A DNA stretch of 18,085 bases from assembly GCA_937892955.1 (NCBI GenBank), contig CALBKH010000063.1, forward strand, positions 1 through 18,085, given 5' to 3'. Made by a program: the position numbers and the translations under genes. The first letter of the stretch is position 1, and every line of letters starts with the position of its first letter. Shown here in pieces: positions 6,467 to 13,640 of the stretch. Below the pieces are notes generated by a model, which was not told where the DNA came from, did not search any database, and saw nothing but the letters and a program-made list of their open reading frames with translations. This stretch comes from an uncultured Alphaproteobacteria bacterium. Its GTDB lineage: Bacteria > Pseudomonadota > Alphaproteobacteria > Rhizobiales > Ancalomicrobiaceae.

Positions 6467-8482
6467 TTGCCCAGCGTCGACCCGATCGCCCCGTCGATGA
6501 CCTCCCTCACGGCGGGAAACACCGGCGCCGCCACCTTGTTCGGCGGAGCCACGCTTCCGCCGGCGACGGGTCTCTTCGCCGCGTTGATGAATTCGACGGC
6601 CGACGGTCTCGCCACCGCGACACCCTCGCTGCCGCCGCCGTCGTCTTCCTCGCCGATCGCCGCGCCCCCCACCCGCATCGCGACTTCGACCGTCGCCGTC
6701 GACCCGACCATCGCCGCGAACCCGGTCCGGCCGGTCGTGGCGACGCCCGCGACCGTCGCCGAGACGCTCGGATCGACCATCGCGCCGACATCCACCGCGA
6801 CTGCCGCGGCGACCACCACCGCTCCCCAGGCGGAGGCGACCGCCGCCGAACCGACCGCCACGGCGGATGCCGATCTCGCCGGCGCCCTCGCCGTCCTCGC
6901 CGGTGTCGCCACGCCGCTTCCGGCCGTCGCCGCCGTCCTCGCCGGTGTCGCCACGCCGCTTCCGGCCGTCGCCGCCGCCCTCGCCTCGCCCGCCTCGCTC
7001 GGCGCCGCCGCCGACGGACGCTCGCACACCACCGACCCCACCGGTGGCGTCGGCGCTCCGACGGCCGTGGCCGACCACGCTTCACCCCTCGTCGCCGCCT
7101 CGACCGGCACCGCGGCCTCCGCTGTGGCGACGGTCGCGGCATCCGCCACGGCGACCGACACGAGCGTCGTTCCGAGCCCCACCCCGAGCGACGGAAATGC
7201 CGCCGCCGCGGCCTCTCGGGCGACCACCCCGACCATTTCCCCGGCGGTCGCAACGGCCGTCTCGCCGACCGTCGCCCCCTTCGCTTCCACCGGTAGGAAC
7301 CCCGCCGCACCGACCACCGTCGCGCCGGCGCTCGATCCGCGCCTTCCCTCGGCGATCGCCGCGGCCGTCGCCGGAGCCGAACCGACCACGACGACCCCGG
7401 CGGCGCTGCGGCGCTTCACCGCCACACGGGCGAGCATTCCGGCCACCCCGGCCGCGACGACCATCCCTGCCGCGGTGACCTCGGCGGTCGATCCGACCAC
7501 CGCTACGAACCCGGTCCGCTCGACCGTTCCGGTCGCTCCGACCACCGCCACGAACTCGGCCCCGTCGACCGCTCCGGCCCCATCGGCGCCGTCGGTGACA
7601 TCGGCGGTTCCGGCCGAGACGTTCGGCGACGCCGAGACCGCGATCGCGTCCCCCGACGCGAGCACCGACACCGCGACGCCGACGAGAACGGAGCGGATCA
7701 CCACGGCCGAACCCGCCCCGACCCTGCAACATTTCGCTGCGCCGACGACCTCCCGGGTCGCCGCGCTGCAAGGCGGGACCGTCTCCACGCCCGCCGCACA
7801 GCCGGCCGCCCCGACCTCGCTCGCGACCGCGGCCTCGACGACGCGCACCGCCGCGAACAACCCGGAAGCCCCGTCCGCCGCCGCGACCGCCGATCGCGCC
7901 TCGACCGTCGACCCGACTCCGGCCGCCGCCGCACCGGCGGCCTCCACCGAACAGCTCGCCGGCATCGCCGCCGCCGACGGTCTGCACCGCGGCGCCGCGA
8001 CCGCGACCACCTCCGTCCCGTCGCGCGACGCGACGACCGATGCGACCCGGTCGGTCCCCCTCGCCCAGGTCCCGGAGACCATCGCCACGCAGAGCCGCGC
8101 CGGTCACTCCCGGTTCGACATCCGCCTGTCGCCGGCCGAACTCGGCGGGGTCGACGTGCGCGTCGAAGTGCGCTCTTCCGGCGAAGTGCGCGCCCATCTG
8201 GTGGTCGAACGCACCGAGACCCTCGATCTGATGCTGCGCGATCAGCGCAACCTCGAACGTTCGCTCGCCGACGCCGGTCTCGACGTCTCGTCTTCCGGTC
8301 TGCAGTTCTCCTTGAAGGAACAGCCGAGCGGCCAGAGCGGCCAGGGCTGGCGCACCTACGACGAGGCCGCGACCCGTACCGAGCGCCCGGCCGCCGACGA
8401 GGACGAGGCCGCGTCCGTCGCGCCGGTCGCCGCTCTCGCCTATCGCGCGGCCCGTGCCGGAGGTGTCGACCTCAGGGTCTGA
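6467..8482 (+). CDS. fliK: Flagellar hook-length control protein FliK
   Basis: 671 aa from TTG 6467, chosen because a perfect AGGAGG (6455-6460) lies 6 nt upstream; the next in-frame ATG (6497) has no such site. The frame is open far upstream (to 5090), but that part is antisense to mnmA. FliK is a secreted ruler that sets hook length and switches FlhB substrate specificity. Residues about 45-540 are an Ala/Thr/Pro/Val-rich, probably disordered spacer with internal tandem repeats. The C-terminal Flg_hook domain (about 540-625) is recognisable: FDIRLSPAELGGVDVRVEV, then VRAHLVVERTETLDLMLRDQ, then LERSLADAGLDVSSSGLQFS. It precedes flgD by 75 nt, under the sigma54 promoter at 6405. The spacer is nearly free of conserved sequence, so identity rests on the C-terminal domain and context. 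Confidence 0.9.
   Translation: MPSVDPIAPSMTSLTAGNTGAATLFGGATLPPATGLFAALMNSTADGLATATPSLPPPSSSSPIAAPPTRIATSTVAVDPTIAANPVRPVVATPATVAETLGSTIAPTSTATAAATTTAPQAEATAAEPTATADADLAGALAVLAGVATPLPAVAAVLAGVATPLPAVAAALASPASLGAAADGRSHTTDPTGGVGAPTAVADHASPLVAASTGTAASAVATVAASATATDTSVVPSPTPSDGNAAAAASRATTPTISPAVATAVSPTVAPFASTGRNPAAPTTVAPALDPRLPSAIAAAVAGAEPTTTTPAALRRFTATRASIPATPAATTIPAAVTSAVDPTTATNPVRSTVPVAPTTATNSAPSTAPAPSAPSVTSAVPAETFGDAETAIASPDASTDTATPTRTERITTAEPAPTLQHFAAPTTSRVAALQGGTVSTPAAQPAAPTSLATAASTTRTAANNPEAPSAAATADRASTVDPTPAAAAPAASTEQLAGIAAADGLHRGAATATTSVPSRDATTDATRSVPLAQVPETIATQSRAGHSRFDIRLSPAELGGVDVRVEVRSSGEVRAHLVVERTETLDLMLRDQRNLERSLADAGLDVSSSGLQFSLKEQPSGQSGQGWRTYDEAATRTERPAADEDEAASVAPVAALAYRAARAGGVDLRV
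6893..6976 (+). repeat. 42-bp perfect tandem duplication inside fliK
   Basis: Two identical consecutive 42-bp units (6893-6934, 6935-6976), each encoding VLAGVATPLPAVAA. Frame is kept, so the spacer is lengthened by 14 residues. Identity at every base, including third positions, suggests a recent duplication. Confidence 0.95.
7487..7576 (+). repeat. 45-bp imperfect tandem repeat inside fliK
   Basis: Two consecutive 15-codon units, VDPTTATNPVRSTVP (7487-7531) and VAPTTATNSAPSTAP (7532-7576). A third diverged relative, VDPTIAANPVRPVVA, occurs at 6708-6752. This is older than the 42-bp duplication and points to repeated growth of the spacer. Confidence 0.85.
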
Positions 8483-8557
8483 AACCGTACCCGCCGACGC
8501 GTCCCCCGCGCCGGCGCCCCGCCTTCGTGATGCGTTGAACTTCGGGAGGGATCCCCC

Positions 8558-9217
8558 GTGTCGATCAGCTCCGTCGCCGCTTCGTCCAACTCGTCGTCGT
8601 CCTCCTCGGACATGTCGGCGCTGTCGGGCAACTACCAGATGTTCCTGCAGCTCCTGGTCACCCAGCTGCAGAACCAGAGCCCGCTCAACCCGACCGATGC
8701 GACCGAGTTCACCAACCAGCTCGTCCAATATTCGTCGGTCGAGCAGCAGATCAAGATGAACTCGACGCTCACCGATCTGAAGACCCAGTTCGCCATCCAG
8801 AGCGCCCTGTCCTTCCTCGGCTACGTCGGCAAGACCGTCACCGTCGACAGCTCTACCACGGCGTTGAAGGACGGCGTCGCCACCTGGAACTTCAACGGAT
8901 CCGCCGCCAGCTCGGCCGCCGAGATCAAGATCTACGACGCCGACGGCAACGTCGTCTATTCCACCACCGAGAAACTCGCCGCCGGTGACGGCAAGTTCGA
9001 GTGGAAAGGCGAGACCGACACCGGCGGCATCGCGCCGGCGGGCGACTACAGCATCGTCATCAGCGGTAAGGACGCCTCCGGCAAAGCCGTCACCTACAAA
9101 TCCGAGACCACCGGTGTCGTCGACCGGATCGACTTCACCGGCTCGACGCCGATGTTGTCGATCGGCGGCCAGTTGATCAGCGCCTATCTGGTCAAATCGG
9201 TGTCGTCGACCAGCTGA
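8558..9217 (+). CDS. flgD: Flagellar hook assembly scaffold FlgD
   Basis: 219 aa from GTG 8558, preceded by GGGAGGG (8544-8550) at 7-nt spacing. FlgD caps the growing hook and directs hook-protein polymerisation outside the cell; it is exported by the flagellar type III system. After a Ser-rich N-terminus comes the diagnostic block YQMFLQLLVTQLQNQSPLNP (27-46) and TEFTNQLVQYSSVEQQIKMN (50-69). The C-terminal half has the FlgD Tudor/Ig-like pattern (VTVDSSTTALKDG, IKIYDADGNVVYST, GEFEWKG-like KFEWKGETDTGG, ISGKDASGK). Length is normal. It ends the fliK-flgD operon, with a strong terminator 32 nt downstream. The hook gene flgE, which often follows, is not here. Confidence 0.96.
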   Translation: MSISSVAASSNSSSSSSDMSALSGNYQMFLQLLVTQLQNQSPLNPTDATEFTNQLVQYSSVEQQIKMNSTLTDLKTQFAIQSALSFLGYVGKTVTVDSSTTALKDGVATWNFNGSAASSAAEIKIYDADGNVVYSTTEKLAAGDGKFEWKGETDTGGIAPAGDYSIVISGKDASGKAVTYKSETTGVVDRIDFTGSTPMLSIGGQLISAYLVKSVSSTS

Positions 9218-9249
9218 GCGGCCGGCTCGACCCGCCCGGGCGGATCGTG

Positions 9250-9285
9250 AGCGCCGGATCGGAGATGTCCGATTCCGGCGCTTTT
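9250..9285 (+). terminator. Rho-independent terminator after flgD
   Basis: A 14-bp stem (AGCGCCGGATCGGA, 9250-9263, with 9268-9282, one bulged T) with a GATG loop, then TTTT. It separates fliK-flgD from sciP. Confidence 0.88.
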
Positions 9286-9346
9286 CCGCGCTCTTTAGCC
9301 TCTTCGTCGGGATCGTGAGAGAAAAGAATCACGTCGGCGGCGACGT

Positions 9347-9361
9347 TTAGCCATATTTTAA
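9347..9361 (+). promoter_or_regulatory. CtrA box upstream of sciP
   Basis: TTAG-N7-TTAA, one mismatch to the CtrA consensus TTAA-N7-TTAA, 56 nt before the sciP start. sciP is CtrA-activated in Caulobacter. A CcrM-type GANTC site (GAATC, 9326-9330) lies just upstream. No convincing -10 element is visible downstream. Confidence 0.7.
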
Positions 9362-9372
9362 GGCGGCGGCCC

Positions 9373-9414
9373 TACTCTCGCTTTCGATGTGATCGCATCG
9401 AATGTGTGAGAGTA
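9373..9414 (+). promoter_or_regulatory. Long inverted repeat covering the sciP Shine-Dalgarno
   Basis: Outer arms TACTCTCGC (9373-9381) and GTGAGAGTA (9406-9414) pair over 9 bp including one G-U; inner arms TTCGATG (9383-9389) and CATCGAA (9396-9402) pair over 7 bp; the loop is TGATCG and the junction is 1x3 nt. The right outer arm contains GAGAG, the likely ribosome-binding site 5 nt before ATG 9417. If transcribed whole it would hide that site. If transcription starts inside it, the 20-bp near-palindrome at 9383-9402 may instead be an operator. Confidence 0.65.
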
Positions 9415-9416
9415 CG

Positions 9417-9692
9417 ATGACCGATCAGTTCAGACCGCGTGTGAAATACGTCATAGGCCCGGACGGAAGTCCTCTGACCATCGCAGACCTGCCTCCGCAG
9501 GGAACGAAGCGTTGGGTGATCCGTCGCAAGGCAGAAGTCGTCGCAGCCGTGCGCGGGGGACTGCTGTCCCTCGAAGAGGCCTGCAATCGCTATACGTTGA
9601 CAGTCGAAGAATTCCTCGCTTGGCAGCATTCGATCGACCGCCATGGTCTCGCCGGACTGAGGACGACGCGCATCCAGCAATACCGTCAGTGA
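9417..9692 (+). CDS. sciP: CtrA inhibitor SciP (DUF1153 family)
   Basis: 91 aa from ATG 9417; an in-frame ATG at 9402 lies inside the inverted repeat and would add 5 residues. SciP is a small helix-turn-helix protein that in Caulobacter binds CtrA and/or DNA in G1 and blocks transcription of CtrA-activated genes without affecting CtrA repression at the origin. Conserved blocks are RPRVKYVIGPDGSPLTIADL (6-25), RWVIRRKAEVVAAVRGGLLS (32-51), EEACNRYTLTVEEFLAWQ (53-70) and IDRHGLAGLRTTRIQQYRQ (73-91). The family is extremely conserved across alphaproteobacteria and this copy is complete. It is monocistronic: CtrA box upstream, strong terminator downstream, lying between two flagellar operons. Confidence 0.96.
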   Translation: MTDQFRPRVKYVIGPDGSPLTIADLPPQGTKRWVIRRKAEVVAAVRGGLLSLEEACNRYTLTVEEFLAWQHSIDRHGLAGLRTTRIQQYRQ

Positions 9693-9716
9693 CGCCCCTT
9701 CGGGGATCCGTCGTGT

Positions 9717-9754
9717 GAAGGGGGTCGACCGCGAGGTCGGCCCCTTCTCTTTTT
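9717..9754 (+). terminator. Rho-independent terminator after sciP
   Basis: GAAGGGG (9717-9723) pairs with CCCCTTC (9741-9747), and the inner CGACC/GGTCG pairs around a GCGA loop, with a small internal mismatch; it is followed by TCTTTTT. This ends the sciP transcript and isolates it from the fliF operon. Confidence 0.9.
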
Positions 9755-9902
9755 CCGCTCCGCTCCCGGCACGAACCCCGACACGGCCGCCGGGCCGTTA
9801 CCTCGACCCGGCAATTTTCGCCGATCCGTCGACGCATTCTTCACCGCTTCCGCCGATTTTTCACCGCCCGACCCGCCGGTCGTGTCGCATCCGGACGCGT
9901 CG

Positions 9903-9917
9903 TTAACCTCCCGTTTA
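9903..9917 (+). promoter_or_regulatory. CtrA box of the fliF operon
   Basis: TTAA-N7-TTTA followed by CC: one mismatch to the CtrA consensus. It is followed at 9 nt by the dyad at 9925-9943. The same arrangement and spacing occur at 15601-15639. The fliF operon of Caulobacter is likewise a CtrA-dependent early flagellar operon. Confidence 0.7.
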
Positions 9918-9924
9918 CCATCCG

Positions 9925-9943
9925 CTGGGAAATTCTTGCCCAG
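9925..9943. promoter_or_regulatory. 19-bp near-palindrome in the fliF promoter
   Basis: CTGGGAAATTCTTGCCCAG: arms CTGGGnAA and TTnCCCAG around a 3-bp centre, one mismatch in the arms. It lies where the -10 region is expected if the second CtrA half-site acts as -35. Its core GGnAA-N3-TTGCC resembles the dyads at 6239-6272 and 15625-15639. In Caulobacter FlbD represses fliF by binding at its promoter; this is a candidate equivalent. Confidence 0.55.
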
Positions 9944-10122
9944 TGGTTCGCCGTGGAGATTCTCCCGTCCCCACCGGGCTCCTCGCCGGTGGACCGCTCG
10001 GCCCTCGCCGATACCCCGGATCCGTCCGGCGGAAGGGCCCCGTCGACGCCACACCCGGAATCCCGGGTCGAGCCTCCCCCGGGCCCGACCCACCCACTCT
10101 GCGACACGAGGACCCCCGACCC
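9944..10122 (+). other. Long GC-rich fliF leader
   Basis: About 180 nt between the putative promoter and the fliF GTG. The fliF frame happens to stay open, but the translation is Pro/Gly/Arg-rich and unlike FliF. Two hairpins are visible: CCACCGG/CCGGTGG (9971-9977 with 9986-9992) and ACCCGG/CCGGGT (10053-10058 with 10063-10068). Neither has a U-tract. No separate gene is recognised. Confidence 0.5.
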
Positions 10123-11817
10123 GTGAACGGCGCCCTGGAGTTCCTGCAGAAACTCGGTCCGGCGAGGCTCGCCGCGATGGCGGTCGTCGCCGCGGTGACG
10201 CTCGGCTTCTTCGCCTTCATCGCCATGAAGGTGTCGCAGCCGGCGATGGCCCCGCTCTATTCCGATCTGTCGGTCCAGGACTCGGCCGCCATCGTCAAGG
10301 ATCTCGAGACTCAGGCGATCCCCTACGAGCTGCGCCAGGAGGGCGCCCAGATCCTGGTGCCCAAGGACAGGGTGCTGCGCCTCCGCATGAAGCTCGCCGA
10401 GAAGGGCGTTCCCGCCGGCGGTTCGGTCGGATGGGAGATCTTCGACAAGTCGGACGGCCTCGGCACCACCTCCTACGTCCAGAACATCAACCACCTGCGC
10501 GCCCTCGAAGGCGAACTGTCGCGCACCATCCGCGCCATCGATCGGGTCCAGACCGCCCGCGTCCACCTCGTCATCCCCGAACGCCAGGTCTTCCAGAAGG
10601 ACAAGCGCGACCCCACCGCCTCGATCGCCCTGAAGCTGCGCGGCGCCCTCGACCCCGCTCAGGTCCGCGCCATCCAACATCTGGTCGCCGCCGCCGTCGA
10701 AGGCATGAAGCCGTCGCGGGTCTCGGTCGTCGACGAGACCGGCCGGCTTCTCGCCTCCGGTCAGGGCGAGGACGCCGAGGGGCTCGTCGCCTCGTCGCTG
10801 CAGGAGCGCACCTCCGCCTTCGAGCAGCGGATGGAGAACCAGATCGAATCGATCGTCGCCTCGGTGGTCGGCCAGGGCCGCGCCCGCGTCCGCGTCTCGG
10901 CGACCCTCGACTACAACCGCGTCACCCAGACCTCCGACACCTGGGACCCCAACGGTCAGGTCGTCCGCTCGACCCAGACCAAGGAGGAGAACTCCACCAA
11001 CGTCTCCGGCGACAAGTCGGTGACCGTCGCCAACCAGGTGCCCGGCGGCACCCAGGACCAGGGCAAGGGCTCCGACAAGGAAGCGTCCAACACCTCCGAG
11101 GAGACGGTCAACTACGAGATCTCGCGCACCAGCCGCACCGAGGTGCTGGAGGCCGGCCGCATCAAGAAGATCTCCGTCGCCCTGCTGGTCGACGGCGTCT
11201 ACGCCTCCACCGCCAACGGTGAGGTCGCCTACCAGCCGCGCCCCCAGGCCGATCTCGATCGCATCGCCGCGCTGGTGAAGTCGGCCGTCGGTTTCGATCA
11301 GGCGCGCGGCGATCAGGTCGAGGTGGTCAATCTCCGCTTCGCCGAGGCGCCCGCCTCGCTGCCGCTCGAGAACCAGAAGACCGGCTTCGCCGCGCTCTTC
11401 GACTTCGGTCGCGAGGACATGCTGCGCCTCATCGAACTCGGCGCGCTGGTGGTGATGACGCTCCTCGTCCTGCTCTTCGCCGTCCGTCCGCTGATCAACC
11501 GCATGATGGCGCCCGAACCGGCCCTCGCCGGCGCCGGCGCCGGCGGCGCGCTCGTCCCCACCGGCGACGGCCACGCGCTGGAGAACCTGCTCTCGACCGT
11601 CGCCGGCGAAGGCGGCGGCGGGAACTCGGCCGGTGGCGCCGCCGGCGGCGCGGCCGGCGAGGAACCCGGGGTCCATCCCACCCATATGCGGCTCGAGGAG
11701 GCCAAGGCCCTCGGCGCGGTGCAGGCGGGATCGATCCTGAAGATCGGCGAGATGGTCCAGCAGAGCCCCAACGAAGCGGCGATGATCATCCGCTCGTGGC
11801 TCACCGAAGCGGCGTGA
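10123..11817 (+). CDS. fliF: Flagellar MS-ring protein FliF
   Basis: 564 aa from GTG 10123 (GAGG 11 nt upstream); the start NGALEFLQKLGPARLAAM matches alphaproteobacterial FliF N-termini, unlike the open frame before it. FliF builds the inner-membrane MS ring, the base of the motor and export apparatus. It has TM1 at about 16-36, the YscJ/FliF ring-building domain (about 40-220: PLYSDLSVQDSAAIVKDLE, LRLRMKLAEKGVP, RAIDRVQTARVHLVIPE), a second periplasmic domain containing a Gly/Ser/Asn-rich loop (about 285-340), and TM2 at about 433-458. The C-terminal tail ends with the FliG-binding helices (about 527-564: EEAKALGAVQAGSILKIGEM, then MIIRSWLTEA). A Gly/Ala-rich linker (about 470-515) precedes the tail. 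First gene of a five-gene operon. Confidence 0.97.
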   Translation: MNGALEFLQKLGPARLAAMAVVAAVTLGFFAFIAMKVSQPAMAPLYSDLSVQDSAAIVKDLETQAIPYELRQEGAQILVPKDRVLRLRMKLAEKGVPAGGSVGWEIFDKSDGLGTTSYVQNINHLRALEGELSRTIRAIDRVQTARVHLVIPERQVFQKDKRDPTASIALKLRGALDPAQVRAIQHLVAAAVEGMKPSRVSVVDETGRLLASGQGEDAEGLVASSLQERTSAFEQRMENQIESIVASVVGQGRARVRVSATLDYNRVTQTSDTWDPNGQVVRSTQTKEENSTNVSGDKSVTVANQVPGGTQDQGKGSDKEASNTSEETVNYEISRTSRTEVLEAGRIKKISVALLVDGVYASTANGEVAYQPRPQADLDRIAALVKSAVGFDQARGDQVEVVNLRFAEAPASLPLENQKTGFAALFDFGREDMLRLIELGALVVMTLLVLLFAVRPLINRMMAPEPALAGAGAGGALVPTGDGHALENLLSTVAGEGGGGNSAGGAAGGAAGEEPGVHPTHMRLEEAKALGAVQAGSILKIGEMVQQSPNEAAMIIRSWLTEAA

Positions 11818-11824
11818 GGTGGAG

Positions 11825-12892
11825 ATGGCGGTTCCGGCACGCAGCACCAATTCCGGCGGGGCACCCAGCCTCCAGATCAACGCGGGCGAAACCTACCGCG
11901 AACTGGTCGGCGCCGAACGCGCCGCCGTGCTGCTTCTCGCCCTCGGTGAGGAGCACGGCCGCGAAATCTGGCAGCGTCTCGACGAACTCGAAGTGCGGCA
12001 GATCTCCCTCGCCATGTCCAAGCTCGGCCCGGTGTCGCCGGAAATGCTGGAGCATCTCTTCGTCGACTTCGTCACCAAGCTGTCGTCGAAGGGCTCGCTC
12101 ACCGGCAACTTCGACAGTACCGAGCGCATCCTGATGTCGTTCCTGCCGCCCGAGCGGGTCAACGCCATCATGGAGGAGATCCGCGGGCCCGCCGGCCGCA
12201 ACATGTGGGAGAAGCTGTCGAACGTCCAGGAGAACGTCCTCGCCAACTATCTCAAGAACGAATACCCGCAGACCGTGGCGCTGGTGCTCTCCAAGATCCG
12301 CTCCGATCACGCCGCCCGCGTCCTCGCCATCCTGCCGGAGGAGTTCGCCCTCGAGGTCGTGAACCGCATGCTGCGCATGGAGGCGGTGCAGAAGGAGGTT
12401 CTCGACAAGGTCGAGCAGACGCTGCGCATCGAATTCATGTCGAACCTGTCGCACACCTCGCGCCGCGACGCCCACGAGCTGATGGCCGACATCTTCAACT
12501 CCTTCGACCGCCAGACCGAAGCCCGCTTCATCACGGCGCTCGAGGAGGAGAATCGCGAGAGCGCCGAGAAGATCAAGTCGCTGATGTTCACCTTCGAGGA
12601 TCTCGGCAAGCTCGACGCCGGCGGCATGCAGACTCTCCTCCGCAACGTCGAGAAGGACAAGCTCGCCATCGCCCTCAAGGGTGCCTCGGAGAGCTTGCGC
12701 GACTTCTTCTTCGCCAACATGTCGACACGCGCCGGCGCCATGCTCAAGGAGGACATGGAGGCCCTCGGCCCGGTCCGACTGCGCGACGTCGACGAGGCGC
12801 AGGGCATCCTGGTCAACGTCACCAAGGACCTCGCCGCCAAGGGCGAGATCATGGTCTCCAAGTCGAAGGGAGAGGACGAACTCGTCTACTGA
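11825..12892 (+). CDS. fliG: Flagellar motor switch protein FliG
   Basis: 355 aa from ATG 11825, with GAGG 5 nt upstream; GTG 11819 is in frame and would add two residues. FliG links the MS ring to the C-ring and carries the surface on which MotA generates torque. The N domain (about 25-120; GAERAAVLLLALGEEHG) binds FliF; the middle domain has EYPQ at 146-149 in place of the common EHPQ; the MFTF hinge is at 254-257; the C-terminal torque helix region (about 275-325) keeps alternating charges (NVEKDKLAIALKGASESLRD, EDMEALGPVRLRDVDEAQ). Length is typical for alphaproteobacteria. It starts 7 nt after fliF, so the two are probably coupled. Confidence 0.97.
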   Translation: MAVPARSTNSGGAPSLQINAGETYRELVGAERAAVLLLALGEEHGREIWQRLDELEVRQISLAMSKLGPVSPEMLEHLFVDFVTKLSSKGSLTGNFDSTERILMSFLPPERVNAIMEEIRGPAGRNMWEKLSNVQENVLANYLKNEYPQTVALVLSKIRSDHAARVLAILPEEFALEVVNRMLRMEAVQKEVLDKVEQTLRIEFMSNLSHTSRRDAHELMADIFNSFDRQTEARFITALEEENRESAEKIKSLMFTFEDLGKLDAGGMQTLLRNVEKDKLAIALKGASESLRDFFFANMSTRAGAMLKEDMEALGPVRLRDVDEAQGILVNVTKDLAAKGEIMVSKSKGEDELVY

Positions 12893-12908
12893 CGGGTTCG
12901 CGAACGCC

Positions 12909-13640
12909 ATGGCAGCACCCGCCCGCTTCCTCTTCGATCTCGACTTCACCCGGCCGGAGGCCCCGCCCGCGCCGGTCGAACCGCCGCGCCCGCAGATCGA
13001 CCTCGACCAGCATCTCGCCGAGATGGTGGCGCTCGAGGATCGCGTCCGCGCCGAAGCCTACGAGGAAGGCCGCCAGGACGGCTTCGTCGCCGGCCGCGCC
13101 GACGTCGAGGCCCGCGCCGCCGAGCGCCTCGCCGACGAGGCCGCCGCGCTGGCGAGCGCCGCCCGCACCCTGCTCGGCGCCCTCGACGCCGATCGCCTCG
13201 CCATCGAACGCCGCGCCGTCGATCTGGCGCTGACCGTCGCCCGCCGCCTCGCCACGACGCTGGTCGACCGCGAGCCGCTCGCCGAGATCCGCGCGCTCCT
13301 CGCCGACTGCCTCGGGCCGCTGCGCAAGGCGCCGCATCTCGTCGTCCGCCTCGCCGCCGAGGACGCCGACGGGCTGAAGCCCCACGTCGACCGGATCGCC
13401 CGCGAGACCGGCTTCGACGGTCGCATCGTCATCCTCGGCGAGGACGACGTCGTCCGCGGCGATTGCCGCATCGAATGGGCCGACGGCGGCATCCTGCGCG
13501 ACACCGCCCGCCTCGAGGCCGAGATCGATTCCGCCATCGACCGCTGGTTCGCCGGCCGCGCCGCCACGAGCCGCGCGCCGCTCCACACCGATCCCGTCGC
13601 CGCCGACGACACCGACGCATCCGGGAAGGAAGCGCCATGA
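12909..13640 (+). CDS. fliH: FliH/FlbE-type regulator of the flagellar export ATPase
   Basis: 243 aa from ATG 12909, 16 nt after fliG; no strong Shine-Dalgarno. In Caulobacter this slot holds flbE (fliH). FliH dimers hold the FliI ATPase and dock it to the C-ring through FliN. The sequence fits: a Pro-rich N-terminus, a long charged helix with a GxxxGxxxG run (G54, G58, G62 in EEGRQDGFVAG) characteristic of FliH, and a C-terminal domain with LVVRLAAEDADGLKPHVDRI, IVILGEDDVVRGDCRIEW and a final GGILRDTARLEAEIDSAID helix. The last 25 residues are low-complexity. The stop overlaps the fliN start as ATGA. Overall identity is low in this family; position and the glycine repeat support the call. 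Confidence 0.9.
   Translation: MAAPARFLFDLDFTRPEAPPAPVEPPRPQIDLDQHLAEMVALEDRVRAEAYEEGRQDGFVAGRADVEARAAERLADEAAALASAARTLLGALDADRLAIERRAVDLALTVARRLATTLVDREPLAEIRALLADCLGPLRKAPHLVVRLAAEDADGLKPHVDRIARETGFDGRIVILGEDDVVRGDCRIEWADGGILRDTARLEAEIDSAIDRWFAGRAATSRAPLHTDPVAADDTDASGKEAP

Noticed and set aside
6187..8088. 633-codon open frame on the minus strand opposite fliK
   Set aside because: Ala/Val/Gly-rich shadow of the low-complexity fliK spacer caused by high GC; no motif, and the plus frame has the Flg_hook domain.
9926..9941. fliF dyad read as a sigma54 promoter
   Set aside because: GG to GC spacing is 9, not 10; the same holds at 15624-15638, and a CtrA box sits at the -35 position in both.
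11819..11824. GTG at 11819 as the fliG start
   Set aside because: ATG 11825 has GAGG at a better spacing; only two residues differ, so it does not change the product.
9841..11880. 679-codon open frame on the minus strand opposite fliF
   Set aside because: Asp/Gly/Leu-rich mirror of FliF codons with no recognisable domain; FliF is unambiguous.
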